A stretch of DNA of 64,000 bases from Aquamicrobium lusatiense (GCF_014201615.1 NZ_JACHEU010000001.1:2189631-2253630); one strand, 5' to 3'; numbered from the stretch's first letter, positions 44,169 through 52,667 are shown. Made by a program: numbers and translations. Notes: generated by a model from the letters alone, not told the origin.

Positions 44169-44837
44169 CTAGGCGCCCTTGCGCTTTTCTTCGACCATTC
44201 TTGTCGCGCCGGAAATGTCGGGCAGGCTCTCGCCTTTGCGCAGGCGCTCCAGAAGCACGATCTCCCCCTCCTGCATGGCAATCGCGCGGCGAGCCACGAC
44301 TTCCGCGTCTTCCGGCGAGATCGCGATCACGCCGCTCTCATCTGCAATGATCGCGTCGCCAGGCATGACCACCTGATCCCCGACTGTTACCGGCACATTG
44401 ATCGCACCGGCAAGGCCGAGAATCTTGGTCGTGATCGGTGATGGACCACGACACCACACCGGGAGCCTCACTTTCCTGATTTCGGACAGGTCGGTCGCCG
44501 GCCCGTCGATTACCGCGCCGGCAATTCCGGCAAGTGCCATCGCGTGCGTCACGACCCCGCCCCAGCATGCGTGCCTCAGATCGCCGCAACGCTCGACAAC
44601 GACGAAGTCGCCCGGACGGACCAGTCTCGTGAGATAATGCAGTGCCGTCGAATCGGCGTGCGGCAGTCGGATCGTCACAGCCGTACCGGCTACGCGGCAG
44701 TCCCCAAGAATTGCGCCGATACGATTGTCAATAAAGCCTGCATGACGAAAATGGCCGACGGTGGCAGTCTCTACCTTGCCCATGAGTTCGATCAGATCTT
44801 GATCGAGCTGAGCTGGCATATCGTGTACTTCGAACAT
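44169..44837 (-). CDS. RraA-like / HMG-aldolase family protein lacking the usual active-site Arg
   Basis: 222 aa of the RraA/dimethylmenaquinone-methyltransferase-like fold, which includes 4-hydroxy-4-methyl-2-oxoglutarate aldolases (metal-dependent pyruvate aldolases) and the RNase E inhibitor RraA. Glycine-rich core: GGVVTHAMALAGIAGAVIDG, then PATDLSEI. In aldolases this reads DG-xx-RD; here DG-PA-TD, so the arginine that holds the pyruvate carbonyl is a threonine while the metal-binding aspartate remains. It has a GAGG ribosome-binding site and lies between the amidase and binding-protein genes. Decarboxylase or lyase activity on an oxo acid, or a non-catalytic role, are both open. Confidence 0.85.
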   Translation of the reverse strand: MFEVHDMPAQLDQDLIELMGKVETATVGHFRHAGFIDNRIGAILGDCRVAGTAVTIRLPHADSTALHYLTRLVRPGDFVVVERCGDLRHACWGGVVTHAMALAGIAGAVIDGPATDLSEIRKVRLPVWCRGPSPITTKILGLAGAINVPVTVGDQVVMPGDAIIADESGVIAISPEDAEVVARRAIAMQEGEIVLLERLRKGESLPDISGATRMVEEKRKGA

Positions 44838-44845
44838 AGCGGACC

Positions 44846-45649
44846 TCAGAGCACGTGGTGGTTGGCGACCGGCACCGCGGCGCGGACCTTGTCGAGATAA
44901 GCGAGATCAATCCGGGCTGTCGTGCTGCCGACGCCGTCCGAACACTGCGCTATGATATGACCCCACGGGTCGATGATCATCGAATGACCCCAGCACCAGA
45001 ATTTGCCGTCACCATGCGACAGCGTCTGGCCAACAGAGACGAAATAGGTCTGTGTCTCGATCGCGCGGCACCGCGACATCACTTCCCAATGATCTTTGCC
45101 GGTCATCAACGTGAATGCGGCGGGCAGGACGATCACCTGCGCGCCTCGATCGCGCAGCGCCCGGAACAGTTCGGGGAAGCGGATGTCATAGCAGATCGAG
45201 CAGCCGACAATGACGTCACCGACCTTATAGGTGACGACTTCCGTCCCGCGGCTGATCGTATCCGACTCGCGGTAGGACGTTCCCCCGGGCGCATCGATAT
45301 CGAAGAGATGGATCTTCCGATATTTGGCGATTTCGCTGCCGTCTGGCCCGAAAACGAGCGTGGTGTTGAAGTAGCGGTTTCCTTCCCGCTCCACCAGGCT
45401 GCCTGCATGAATTGTCAGGTTGAGCTCAGACGCGAGGGCAGACATGAGTCTGTAGGCTTGTCCGTCAGGAAATGTCTCGCTATTGGCATAGACGTGATCG
45501 CGATTTCCGCCAAGAGATGCATAGTACTCAGGAAGAACGATCAGGTCTGGTTTTTCATCTTCATAAATAGATCGAATTTCAATTTCTGCATTACGGAGAT
45601 TTTCCTCTTTATCTCCTTGAGAATTCATTTGGACAACGCTGATCTTCAT
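44846..45649 (-). CDS. Nitrilase-superfamily carbon-nitrogen hydrolase
   Basis: 267 aa with the full catalytic triad: Glu in VLPEYYASLGG (about residue 41), Lys in AKYRKIHLFDID and Cys in VGCSICYDIRFPELFRAL. KYRKIHLFDID and the YRESD segment place it near Nit2/omega-amidase and carbamoyl hydrolases, so it probably removes an amide from a short acid. GGAG precedes the ATG. An inverted repeat resembling a LysR operator lies just upstream. First gene of the transporter operon. Confidence 0.92.
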   Translation of the reverse strand: MKISVVQMNSQGDKEENLRNAEIEIRSIYEDEKPDLIVLPEYYASLGGNRDHVYANSETFPDGQAYRLMSALASELNLTIHAGSLVEREGNRYFNTTLVFGPDGSEIAKYRKIHLFDIDAPGGTSYRESDTISRGTEVVTYKVGDVIVGCSICYDIRFPELFRALRDRGAQVIVLPAAFTLMTGKDHWEVMSRCRAIETQTYFVSVGQTLSHGDGKFWCWGHSMIIDPWGHIIAQCSDGVGSTTARIDLAYLDKVRAAVPVANHHVL

Positions 45650-45663
45650 TGGATACTCCGGAT

Positions 45664-45676
45664 TTCGTAAAACGAA
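45664..45676. promoter_or_regulatory. LysR-type operator candidate TTCGT-AAA-ACGAA
   Basis: A perfect 5-bp inverted repeat with three-base centre that also fits T-N11-A, 14 bases upstream of the amidase start codon, inside the AT-rich 104-base gap between the LysR and amidase genes. The closeness to the start means it may lie in the leader rather than upstream of the promoter. Confidence 0.45.
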
Positions 45677-45753
45677 GTATCGGCGGGCAGTTCGATTAAT
45701 TCAAATGAGAAGTTTTTGTCTTCATTGATAGGAGAAATCTATAGGTGGCGACG

Positions 45754-46647
45754 CTAGCCACCACGCGCAAACGCTGAGGCCGCGTTCGCGCAGATGGCCG
45801 CCAGCATCGGCAAGACCGGTCGGTCATTGCGGTCGATGAACGACGCAAACAAGACGAAGGGTGGAAACTGCGGAGTGACGTCAAGCTCGACCAGCTGGCC
45901 GCTGGCAAGCTGGTTGAGCACTACGGCCCGCGGCAGCGCGGTGATGCCGAAGCCGTCCACGGCGAGCTGCACAATCGTCACCAGCGAGTTGATGTTGGTA
46001 ATCTTCGGCGCGCCCAGCCCGGCTTCGGAATATTGCTGCAGCAGCCAGTGATAGGGAGCACTGTCCTTCGAGAACGTCAGCAATGGGTGAGTGGCAACGT
46101 CGGCCAGCGTCAAAGGCCGGCCAGCCAGGCCTGAATCCGCCTTGGCAACCCACACCGACCTGAACGACGACAGCTCGACATTGGTAACGCTGCCGCTCAC
46201 GATTTGTCCAAGCACCAAGGCCATATCGATGTCTTCGCCGAGCACGTCACGCGCCAGCGCCGGGCTGGTATCGAGACTGAGATCGATGGTGATGTCAGGC
46301 AGCGCCTTGCGCACATCGTCCATGAAGCGCGACAGGAATGTATGGACGATCACGTCGTTGGTGCCGATCCGCACCGATCCGGTCATCCGGCTCGGATCTG
46401 CGACGCTTTCGCGGAATGAGGCAACGGCCAGCATGATTTCTTCCGCATGGGCTATGGCTCGCCGTCCGGCCAGCGTCAGCGACACCGCACGTCCTTCGCG
46501 GCTGAACAGTTGCACGCCGAGATCTGCTTCAAGAGAGGCAATGCGGTGAGAGATGGCCGCCTGTGTCGTGTTGAGCCGCGCCGCCGCGGCCGAGAAACTT
46601 CCAAGCCGCGCAATCCAGAGAAATGTCTCAAGGAAACGAAGGTTCAT
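45754..46647 (-). CDS. LysR-family transcriptional regulator
   Basis: 297 aa. The N-terminal winged helix (FLETFLWIARLGSFSAAAARLNTTQAAISHRIASLE, first 45 residues; helix-turn-helix at SFSAAAARLNTTQAAISHRI) is followed by a LysR effector-binding domain (about 90-290). ATG 46647 has GGAGAG upstream; the longer frame from 46719 is not needed. It lies between the serine-hydrolase and amidase genes on the same strand and is the obvious local regulator of both. Confidence 0.93.
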   Translation of the reverse strand: MNLRFLETFLWIARLGSFSAAAARLNTTQAAISHRIASLEADLGVQLFSREGRAVSLTLAGRRAIAHAEEIMLAVASFRESVADPSRMTGSVRIGTNDVIVHTFLSRFMDDVRKALPDITIDLSLDTSPALARDVLGEDIDMALVLGQIVSGSVTNVELSSFRSVWVAKADSGLAGRPLTLADVATHPLLTFSKDSAPYHWLLQQYSEAGLGAPKITNINSLVTIVQLAVDGFGITALPRAVVLNQLASGQLVELDVTPQFPPFVLFASFIDRNDRPVLPMLAAICANAASAFARGG

Positions 46648-46749
46648 CCAATCTCTCCAACAGGCCGCAGCCGCCGAAATCCTCGCCGCGGCAGCAATGT
46701 GAGGAAGGCCCCCGCACAAAGATCCGACCTGACGGTCAGACGCACTTTC

Positions 46750-47955
46750 TCATAGGCACTCGCGCTCCAGATAGTCGCGGATTGCATGGAACGCGGCGAG
46801 GGTTTCGATGGTACGCTCAGAGCTTACGAATTCCGGCCAGGTGGACAGCTTGACGACGCCAAATTCGGATTGCGGGTCCATGTAAATGAACTGGCCAAAT
46901 GTGCCCCGGCACATGTAGGCGCGGCGCTGCTGATCCTCGATCCAGAACTGGTTGTGGTAGGCGCCATCCGGCAGGCTGGTGCGATACACGCCCGTATAGA
47001 GGTCGGGATTGCCGCCATTGCGGCATTCGCTGATCCACTCTTCGGGAACGACCTGCCGGTGGTTCACCCATCCACGGTTGAGATGCAGCAGTGCGAACCG
47101 GGCCATGTCGCGCAGCGTCGCGTTGAAACCGCCGTCGGCCAGCGCCATGCCAGCCGGATCGACGGTGATGTAAGCGTCTTCCTCCGCCCCCATCGGCGCC
47201 CACAGTTCCGAGCTGAGGAGCTCGGCCAGCGACGTGCCGGTGGTACGCTCCAGTACAAGTGCCAGAATGTCTGTCTCGATCGACCGGTAACTGAACTGGC
47301 TGCCGTGCGGCCTTTCCTGCTCGGTCAGGGTAATGATCAGCTCCCACATGGTCTTTGGCCAATCAGGTCGCGTGATTGGCTTCCATCCGCAGGCATGGTC
47401 GAGCTTTTGCATGTGCGATCCCTCGGTCGTGTATGACTCGTCGAAGGTGACGCCGGCAGTCATGTCCAGAAGGTGTTGCACAGTCGCTCCGCGATAGGCG
47501 GTCGCGGCGAGTTCCGGAAGATAGTGTGTCACCTGTGCGCGCGTATCTACCAAACCCTTGCCATGCACCACGCCGAACAGCGTGGCGACAATCGACTTGG
47601 TGACCGACATTGCGAGATGCTGGCCGTGGGGGCGCATGCCGTTCATGTAACGCTCGGCGACGATATTGCCGCGCCACAGCACCAGGAAGCCGTCGGTGAA
47701 ACTTCCATCGAGAAACTCCGCGATTGTATGCGTCGTGCCGCTGGTTTCGAACTTCACCTGATCGATATCGACTGGTGCGCTCGGCAAGGGCAGTACCGGC
47801 CCGGGGCCGCGCCATATCTGTGCCGTCGGCGTCATCTCGCGGATGTGCTGGAACGTCCAGCGATGATAGGGCGGATAATCCCATTCGTTACGCGGGATGA
47901 TCGGGGCGCCCGGCGACATCGGGTTGCGCAGGCGCTCGTTCGTGCCGTCGGTCAT
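46750..47955 (-). CDS. Serine hydrolase of the class C beta-lactamase / 6-aminohexanoate-dimer hydrolase type
   Basis: 401 aa from ATG 47955 (GGAG six bases upstream). The SxxK motif is SVTKS (about residue 117) and the Tyr motif is QFSYRSIETDILALVLERTTG. This beta-lactamase-fold family includes esterases, D-amino-acid amidases and NylB hydrolases that cut linear amide oligomers. No secretion signal is visible. Together with the nitrilase-family enzyme downstream it suggests cleavage of an amide compound; substrate unknown. Confidence 0.87.
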   Translation of the reverse strand: MTDGTNERLRNPMSPGAPIIPRNEWDYPPYHRWTFQHIREMTPTAQIWRGPGPVLPLPSAPVDIDQVKFETSGTTHTIAEFLDGSFTDGFLVLWRGNIVAERYMNGMRPHGQHLAMSVTKSIVATLFGVVHGKGLVDTRAQVTHYLPELAATAYRGATVQHLLDMTAGVTFDESYTTEGSHMQKLDHACGWKPITRPDWPKTMWELIITLTEQERPHGSQFSYRSIETDILALVLERTTGTSLAELLSSELWAPMGAEEDAYITVDPAGMALADGGFNATLRDMARFALLHLNRGWVNHRQVVPEEWISECRNGGNPDLYTGVYRTSLPDGAYHNQFWIEDQQRRAYMCRGTFGQFIYMDPQSEFGVVKLSTWPEFVSSERTIETLAAFHAIRDYLERECL

Positions 47956-48111
47956 TTCTGTCTCCATGGCAACCACAAGGTTTTGTCGTCGCTGTTGCTG
48001 TTCGGAATTGGTTATCAACCGCGCTGGCTCGAACAACGAGGAGATCTCCTCCGCGATCAGCAGGTCCGGCTATGGTGGCAGCGCCCGCACGATACCGATC
48101 GCGGGTATTAT

Positions 48112-48132
48112 TATGTGATCGCAGATCGCATA
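48112..48132. promoter_or_regulatory. 21-base palindrome upstream of the serine hydrolase gene
   Basis: TATGTGATC-GCA-GATCGCATA is an inverted repeat with one mismatch, about 157 bases upstream of the hydrolase start codon on its 5' side. The size and symmetry suit a dimeric regulator (LysR T-N-A or GntR-type). The rest of 48037-48660 has no gene I can support. Confidence 0.4.
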
Positions 48133-48662
48133 AACTGTCAAGTTGGTCGGCTTGCTGTTTGGGATCCGAGCAAGAACGGCACGCTAAAATTTAACCGACA
48201 TCTGATGAAGCTCAGCAAGCATGGGCAATGTTGAAAACTGCTCGTGCCCCATCCTGTAGTCGCTGCCGCTTTCCCGCCGAGATCATCGCTCACGCGGCAC
48301 GACTTTTATTGCGCTTCCCGCTCAGCCTGTGCATGGTTGGGGACACGTTGGCGGCCCCGCAGTGTCATCGTGACCTATCAGACCATTCCAAACAGAGGGG
48401 GCAACTGTGTTGTCACCTCATTTCCATTGCCGATACAAATTCCTGATCCCGCGGGCGGTCCCACTGCGTTGAAGGCATTATTGGAACCGTATCGGATGGC
48501 CGATTCCGCTTTTGCATCTCCGGGATTGGCGGATGTGCCACCTCATGGAACCCGGCAACAAAAACAAAAATGGAAGAAACTGTCCCACTATGTGAAGTGG
48601 TGCAGAAGGTGGGGCGAAATGATCCGATTTAACAAGGAAAATCAACACCCTGAAATGGGTGG

Positions 48663-48738
48663 TGGTGCCCCCGGCAGGGATCGAACCCGCGACCTTCGGT
48701 TTACAAAACCGCTGCTCTACCAGCTGAGCTACAAGGGC
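48663..48738 (-). tRNA. tRNA-Thr (anticodon TGT)
   Basis: Minus strand: acceptor GCCCTTG with CGGGGGC (two G-T pairs), D-arm GCTCAGCTGGTAGAGC, anticodon loop TTTGTAA (anticodon TGT) on a stem with one G-A mismatch at the top, T-arm CGGGTTCGATCCCTG, discriminator A and encoded CCA. A short hairpin followed by T-rich sequence (48646-48661 reading down the minus strand) may end it. Confidence 0.94.
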
Positions 48739-48866
48739 AACGTGCTCCGGTTAGCATATTTGTCGTGTCAGTAAAGACAAATCAGAGCCGGATTCACCGT
48801 TTCGCATGCTGAAATAGCCTTTGCTGCTCCCTACATGGAGAACAAGAGCCATTCAGGGGAGAGCCG

Positions 48867-49034
48867 ATGCTCAGATTTGTCATCGTCGCTTTGATTGTGC
48901 TTGCTGCGTGGGCGCTGGTGCTCAATACGATCCGGGTGATGCGCGGCTTGAAGATAGACTGGACCGGCGTCGCTTTCATGGTCGGCTTTGTCGCGCTTGC
49001 GTTCTATCTGCGCCACGTCAGCGCAATGGGCTGA
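48867..49034 (+). CDS. Small two-helix membrane protein, 55 aa
   Basis: Starts at ATG 48867 after AGGGGAGAG. The protein has two hydrophobic helices (RFVIVALIVLAAWALVLNTI and WTGVAFMVGFVALAFYLRH) linked by RVMRGLKID. The good ribosome-binding site and the consistent two-helix pattern make this a likely real gene. Family not recognised; probably an inner-membrane protein of unknown role. Confidence 0.65.
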   Translation: MLRFVIVALIVLAAWALVLNTIRVMRGLKIDWTGVAFMVGFVALAFYLRHVSAMG

Positions 49035-49046
49035 AGGGGAGGGAAC

Positions 49047-49862
49047 TCAGTTCCTGCCGCCGATCATCGCCGTGACTTCTGCCGCCGCATCGCGAACAAC
49101 AGGCCCGATCTGCGCCAGCCGTTCCGGCGTGACCCGCACCGTGGGGCCTGAGACGGACACCCCTCCCACCGGCTCGCCATGTTCGTTGAAAACGGCGGCG
49201 GCCACGCAGCGCATGCCGAGATTGCGTTCCTCGTCGTCCACGGCCCAGCCGCGGACCCTTGCCTCGGCGAGATCCCGCATTAGCTCGGGCAGGGTCGCAA
49301 GGGTGCGGTCCGTATAGGTTTCCAGACCCAGCCGGTCGATGAGCACGGCCACCCGCTCCGGATCCATATGGGAGAGAACGGCCTTGCCGATGCCGGAAGC
49401 ATGAAAGGCGGTGCGGGTGCCGGGCCGGAAGAAGGCGCGGATGGCCTGATGCGTCTCGACCTGGCTGACGAACACCACGCAATCATCTTCCGCCAGCCCC
49501 AGATTGGCGGTTTCTCCGGTTTTCTCCATCAGATCCTGCATCACCACGCGCGCCCGGTCGACAATTTTGCGCCCGCGCAGGAAGGCCGACCCCATTCGGT
49601 AGGTTTCGACGCCTATCGACCATAATTGTTCGGTTCGGTCGAATTCCACCATGCCATGCGCTTCGAGGGTGGTGAGCATGCGATAGGCGGTCGCCGCGGC
49701 AATGCCCGACTGGTCGGCGATCTCGCTCAGCGAAAGGCCGCTTGCCTGCGCCACGATCGCCAGTATCCGCAAGGCCCGGTCGAGAGACTGCACCGGCCCG
49801 GCATCCGGGGAAGGGCTGAAGGCGCGTGGCCTGCCGCGCTGACGTTTTTCGGCTTGTTCCAT
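49047..49862 (-). CDS. IclR-family transcriptional regulator of the glyoxylate module
   Basis: 271 aa. The N-terminal winged helix (QSLDRALRILAIVAQASGLSLSEIADQSGIAAATAYRMLTTLE) and C-terminal IclR effector domain (GKAVLSHMDPERVAVLIDRLG; WAVDDEERNLGMRCVAAAVF) are clear. It is divergent from gcl-hyi-glxR, and IclR-type AllR/GclR proteins sense glyoxylate and control this pathway. GAAGG precedes the ATG. The near-identical repeats between the genes are its probable operators. Confidence 0.92.
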   Translation of the reverse strand: MEQAEKRQRGRPRAFSPSPDAGPVQSLDRALRILAIVAQASGLSLSEIADQSGIAAATAYRMLTTLEAHGMVEFDRTEQLWSIGVETYRMGSAFLRGRKIVDRARVVMQDLMEKTGETANLGLAEDDCVVFVSQVETHQAIRAFFRPGTRTAFHASGIGKAVLSHMDPERVAVLIDRLGLETYTDRTLATLPELMRDLAEARVRGWAVDDEERNLGMRCVAAAVFNEHGEPVGGVSVSGPTVRVTPERLAQIGPVVRDAAAEVTAMIGGRN

Positions 49863-49888
49863 CGCGGGCGCCTTCGATTTCCCATGAA

Positions 49889-50008
49889 AATGAAAAACTT
49901 TTTTATAAGAAATTGAAAAGCGCGTAAATGAAAAATGAAATGGCTAGGTTTGTCAGCATTTTATGAGGAAATAACAGAAATGAAAAACTTTTTTGAAAAA
50001 ATTGAAAA
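49889..50008. promoter_or_regulatory. Tandem near-identical AT-rich repeats in the IclR-gcl divergent promoter
   Basis: Copy 1 (49890-49919) and copy 2 (49980-50008) share ATGAAAAACTTTTTT followed by an A-rich spacer and ATTGAAAA. They lie 90 bases apart in an AT-rich 200-base region within GC-rich DNA, one close to the regulator start and one 56 bases before the gcl start. They are likely binding sites for the adjacent IclR-type regulator. Confidence 0.6.
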
Positions 50009-50063
50009 ATAGGTGAAGTGCTGACATCCTCAAATCATCAGAATTGCTCTGGAGGATGCCGCC

Positions 50064-51845
50064 ATGGCCAGAATGCGTGCTGTCGATGCCGCTGTTCTCG
50101 TTCTTGAAAAGGAAGGGATTTCCTGTGCGTTCGGGGTGCCGGGCGCAGCCATCAATCCGCTCTATTCCGCTCTGAAGGCACGGGGAACGATTCGTCATAT
50201 TCTTGCCCGTCATGTGGAGGGCGCCTCGCATATGGCGGAAGGCTATACGCGCGCCGCCAGCGGCAATATCGGCCTGTGCCTCGGCACGTCCGGTCCCGCC
50301 GGAACCGACATGATCACCGGGCTTTATTCCGCGTCTGCCGATTCCATTCCCATCCTGTGCATCACTGGGCAGGCCCCGCGCGCACGGCTGACGAAGGAGG
50401 ATTTTCAGGCTGTCGACATTGCCGCCATCGCGGGGCCCGTCACCAAATGGGCGGTTACGGTCATGGAGCCTTATCTGGTGCCGATGGCGCTGCAAAAGGC
50501 GTTTCATCTCATGCGCTCGTCGCGGCCCGGCCCGGTGCTGATCGACCTGCCGCTGGATGTTCAGCTGGCCGAAATAGATTTCGACATCGATGCCTACGAG
50601 CCGATGTCTGCTTTCAGGCCCGCCATGACCCGAGCGCAGGCCGAGAAGGCTCTGGCCATGCTGAACGAGGCCGAGAAGCCGCTGATCGTCGCCGGAGGCG
50701 GCATCATCAATGCCGATGCGTCCGACCTGCTGATCGAATTCGCGGAGATCACCGGGGTTCCGGTCATCCCCACGCTGATGGGCTGGGGCGCCATTCCGGA
50801 CGATCACCGGCTGATGGCCGGCATGTGCGGGCTCCAGACCTCGCACCGTTATGGCAACGCCACCATGCTGGAGGCCGATTTCGTGTTCGGCATCGGCAAC
50901 CGCTGGGCAAATCGTCATACCGGTTCCGTCGACGTCTATACGAAGGGCAGGAAATTCATCCATGTCGACATCGAGCCGACGCAGATAGGCCGTGTCTTCG
51001 CGCCCGATCTCGGCATCGTCTCCGATGCCGGCGCGGCGCTGAAGATGCTGCTCGATGTGGCGACCGAATGGAAGACGGCCGGAAAACTGCGCGACTGGTC
51101 CGGCTGGGCGAAGGCATGCCAGCAGCGCAAGAAGACGATGAAGCGCAAGACCCATTTCGAGCAGGTGCCGCTGAAGCCGCAGCGCATCTACGAGGAAATG
51201 AACAAGGCTTTCGGCCGTGACACCACCTATGTCACCACCATCGGTCTGAGCCAGATAGCGGGCGCGCAGTTCCTGCATGTCTATAAGCCGCGCAACTGGA
51301 TCAATTGCGGGCAGGCCGGTCCGCTGGGGTGGACATTGCCGGCGGCGCTCGGTGTGAGGGCCGCCCGTCCGGATGCGAATATCGTCGCCCTTTCAGGAGA
51401 TTACGACTTCCAGTTCATGATCGAGGAACTGGCCGTCGGCGCCCAGCACAAGCTGCCCTACATCCATGTCGTGGTGAACAACGCCTATCTCGGCCTCATC
51501 CGGCAGGCGCAGCGCGGTTTTTCGATGGACTACGAGGTCAGCCTCGCTTTCGAGAACATCAATACCGTCGGCCATGCGGAGGTCGGCTATGGCGTCGATC
51601 ATGTCGCCGTTGCCGAAGCCATGGGCTGCAAGGCGCTGCGCGTGCGCCGGCCGGACGAGTTCGCCGGTGCCTTCGCTGAAGCGCGCCGGCTGATGAAGGA
51701 ACATCAGGTTCCGGTCGTGCTGGAATTCATTCTCGAACGTGTCACCAACATCTCCATGGGCACCGAGATCGACAACATCACCGAGTTCGAGGAACTGGCC
51801 GAGCGCAATGAGGATGCGCCCACTGCAATCGCCATGCTCGACTGA
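50064..51845 (+). CDS. gcl: Glyoxylate carboligase (tartronate-semialdehyde synthase)
   Basis: ThDP enzyme (593 aa) that joins two glyoxylates to tartronate semialdehyde and CO2. The usual ThDP-activating glutamate is replaced by Val51 in [13 protein letters not shown], the known hallmark of glyoxylate carboligase among ThDP enzymes. The ThDP-binding motif is [29 protein letters not shown] (split as GDYDF and VVVNN). GGAGG precedes the ATG. It heads the operon gcl-hyi-glxR with its regulator divergent. Confidence 0.96.
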   Translation: MARMRAVDAAVLVLEKEGISCAFGVPGAAINPLYSALKARGTIRHILARHVEGASHMAEGYTRAASGNIGLCLGTSGPAGTDMITGLYSASADSIPILCITGQAPRARLTKEDFQAVDIAAIAGPVTKWAVTVMEPYLVPMALQKAFHLMRSSRPGPVLIDLPLDVQLAEIDFDIDAYEPMSAFRPAMTRAQAEKALAMLNEAEKPLIVAGGGIINADASDLLIEFAEITGVPVIPTLMGWGAIPDDHRLMAGMCGLQTSHRYGNATMLEADFVFGIGNRWANRHTGSVDVYTKGRKFIHVDIEPTQIGRVFAPDLGIVSDAGAALKMLLDVATEWKTAGKLRDWSGWAKACQQRKKTMKRKTHFEQVPLKPQRIYEEMNKAFGRDTTYVTTIGLSQIAGAQFLHVYKPRNWINCGQAGPLGWTLPAALGVRAARPDANIVALSGDYDFQFMIEELAVGAQHKLPYIHVVVNNAYLGLIRQAQRGFSMDYEVSLAFENINTVGHAEVGYGVDHVAVAEAMGCKALRVRRPDEFAGAFAEARRLMKEHQVPVVLEFILERVTNISMGTEIDNITEFEELAERNEDAPTAIAMLD

Positions 51846-51869
51846 ATCAATTTGTGAGGAAATTCAGCT

Positions 51870-52667
51870 ATGCCACGGTTTTCAGCCAATCTTTCCATGC
51901 TGTTCGGGGAACATGAGTTACTCGACCGCTTCGATGCCGCCGCCCGGGCCGGGTTTCGCGGCGTGGAATATCTCGGTCCTTACGACCATCCCGCCGAAGA
52001 AGTTTCGGCACGGCTGAAGAAGAACGGACTGACACAGGTTCTCTTCAATGTGCCATCCGGCGACTGGGCCGCCGGGGAGCGCGGCATTGCCATCCTGCCG
52101 GACCGGATCGAGGAGTTCCGCGCCGGGGTCGACAAGGCTATCACCTATGCGAGGGCTCTGGATTGCGGGCAGGTGAACTGCCTCGCCGGCATCGTGCCTG
52201 CCGGTGCGCCGCGTGAAGAGCTTGAAGAGGTGTTCGTCGGAAACCTGAAATTTGCCGCCGACAGGCTGGGCGAGGCTGGCATTCGCCTGCTGATAGAGCC
52301 GATCAACACCCGCGACATTCCCGGCTTCTTCCTCACCGGCACGCAGCAGGCGCTCAATCTGATGGAAAAGGTCGGATCGCAGAACCTGTGGCTGCAATAT
52401 GACATCTATCACATGCAGATCATGGAGGGCGATCTGGCGCGCTCGATAGAGGCCAACCTGCCGCGCATCGCCCATATCCAGCTTGCCGACAACCCCGGCC
52501 GCCATGAGCCTGGAACGGGCGAGATCAACTACCCGTTCATCTACGATTTCATCGACGGCCTCGGCTATTCCGGCTGGATTGGTGCCGAATACAAGCCGAA
52601 AGCCGGCACCGAAGCGGGACTTGGCTGGTTCGGGAAATTCGCCGGCAAGGCGGACGCGGCAGCGTGA
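51870..52667 (+). CDS. hyi: Hydroxypyruvate isomerase
   Basis: 265-aa TIM-barrel enzyme interconverting hydroxypyruvate and tartronate semialdehyde. Family features: FSANLSMLFGEHELLDRF at the N-terminus, IEPINTRDIPGFFL with the metal-binding glutamate, YDIYHMQIMEGDL and AEYKPKAGTEAGL. GAGGAA upstream. It lies between gcl and glxR. Confidence 0.93.
   Translation: MPRFSANLSMLFGEHELLDRFDAAARAGFRGVEYLGPYDHPAEEVSARLKKNGLTQVLFNVPSGDWAAGERGIAILPDRIEEFRAGVDKAITYARALDCGQVNCLAGIVPAGAPREELEEVFVGNLKFAADRLGEAGIRLLIEPINTRDIPGFFLTGTQQALNLMEKVGSQNLWLQYDIYHMQIMEGDLARSIEANLPRIAHIQLADNPGRHEPGTGEINYPFIYDFIDGLGYSGWIGAEYKPKAGTEAGLGWFGKFAGKADAAA

Larger units (their letters stand above)
39930..48660. other. Probable acquired catabolic segment
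   Basis: It is bounded on the left by the IS481 fragment and on the right by the 3' end of tRNA-Thr. It holds eight same-strand genes forming an uptake and amide-hydrolysis set that breaks the run of core genes on both sides. There is no integrase gene, and I found no copy of the tRNA 3' end at the left edge, so insertion by site-specific recombination is not shown. Confidence 0.45.

Noticed and set aside
48133..48660. Possible protein remnant in the 48.1-48.66 kb gap (open plus-strand frame into the tRNA region)
   Set aside because: The frame runs into the antisense of tRNA-Thr, has no ribosome-binding site, and its sequence matches nothing I know. It may be decayed DNA but that cannot be shown.
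48663..48690. Attachment-site copy of the tRNA-Thr 3' end at the left edge of the island
   Set aside because: I compared the CCGGCAGGGATCGAACC-type end with 39.6-40.3 kb and saw no repeat of useful length.
49953..51278. 441-codon minus-strand frame opposite gcl
   Set aside because: Antisense of the conserved glyoxylate carboligase and no recognisable protein.
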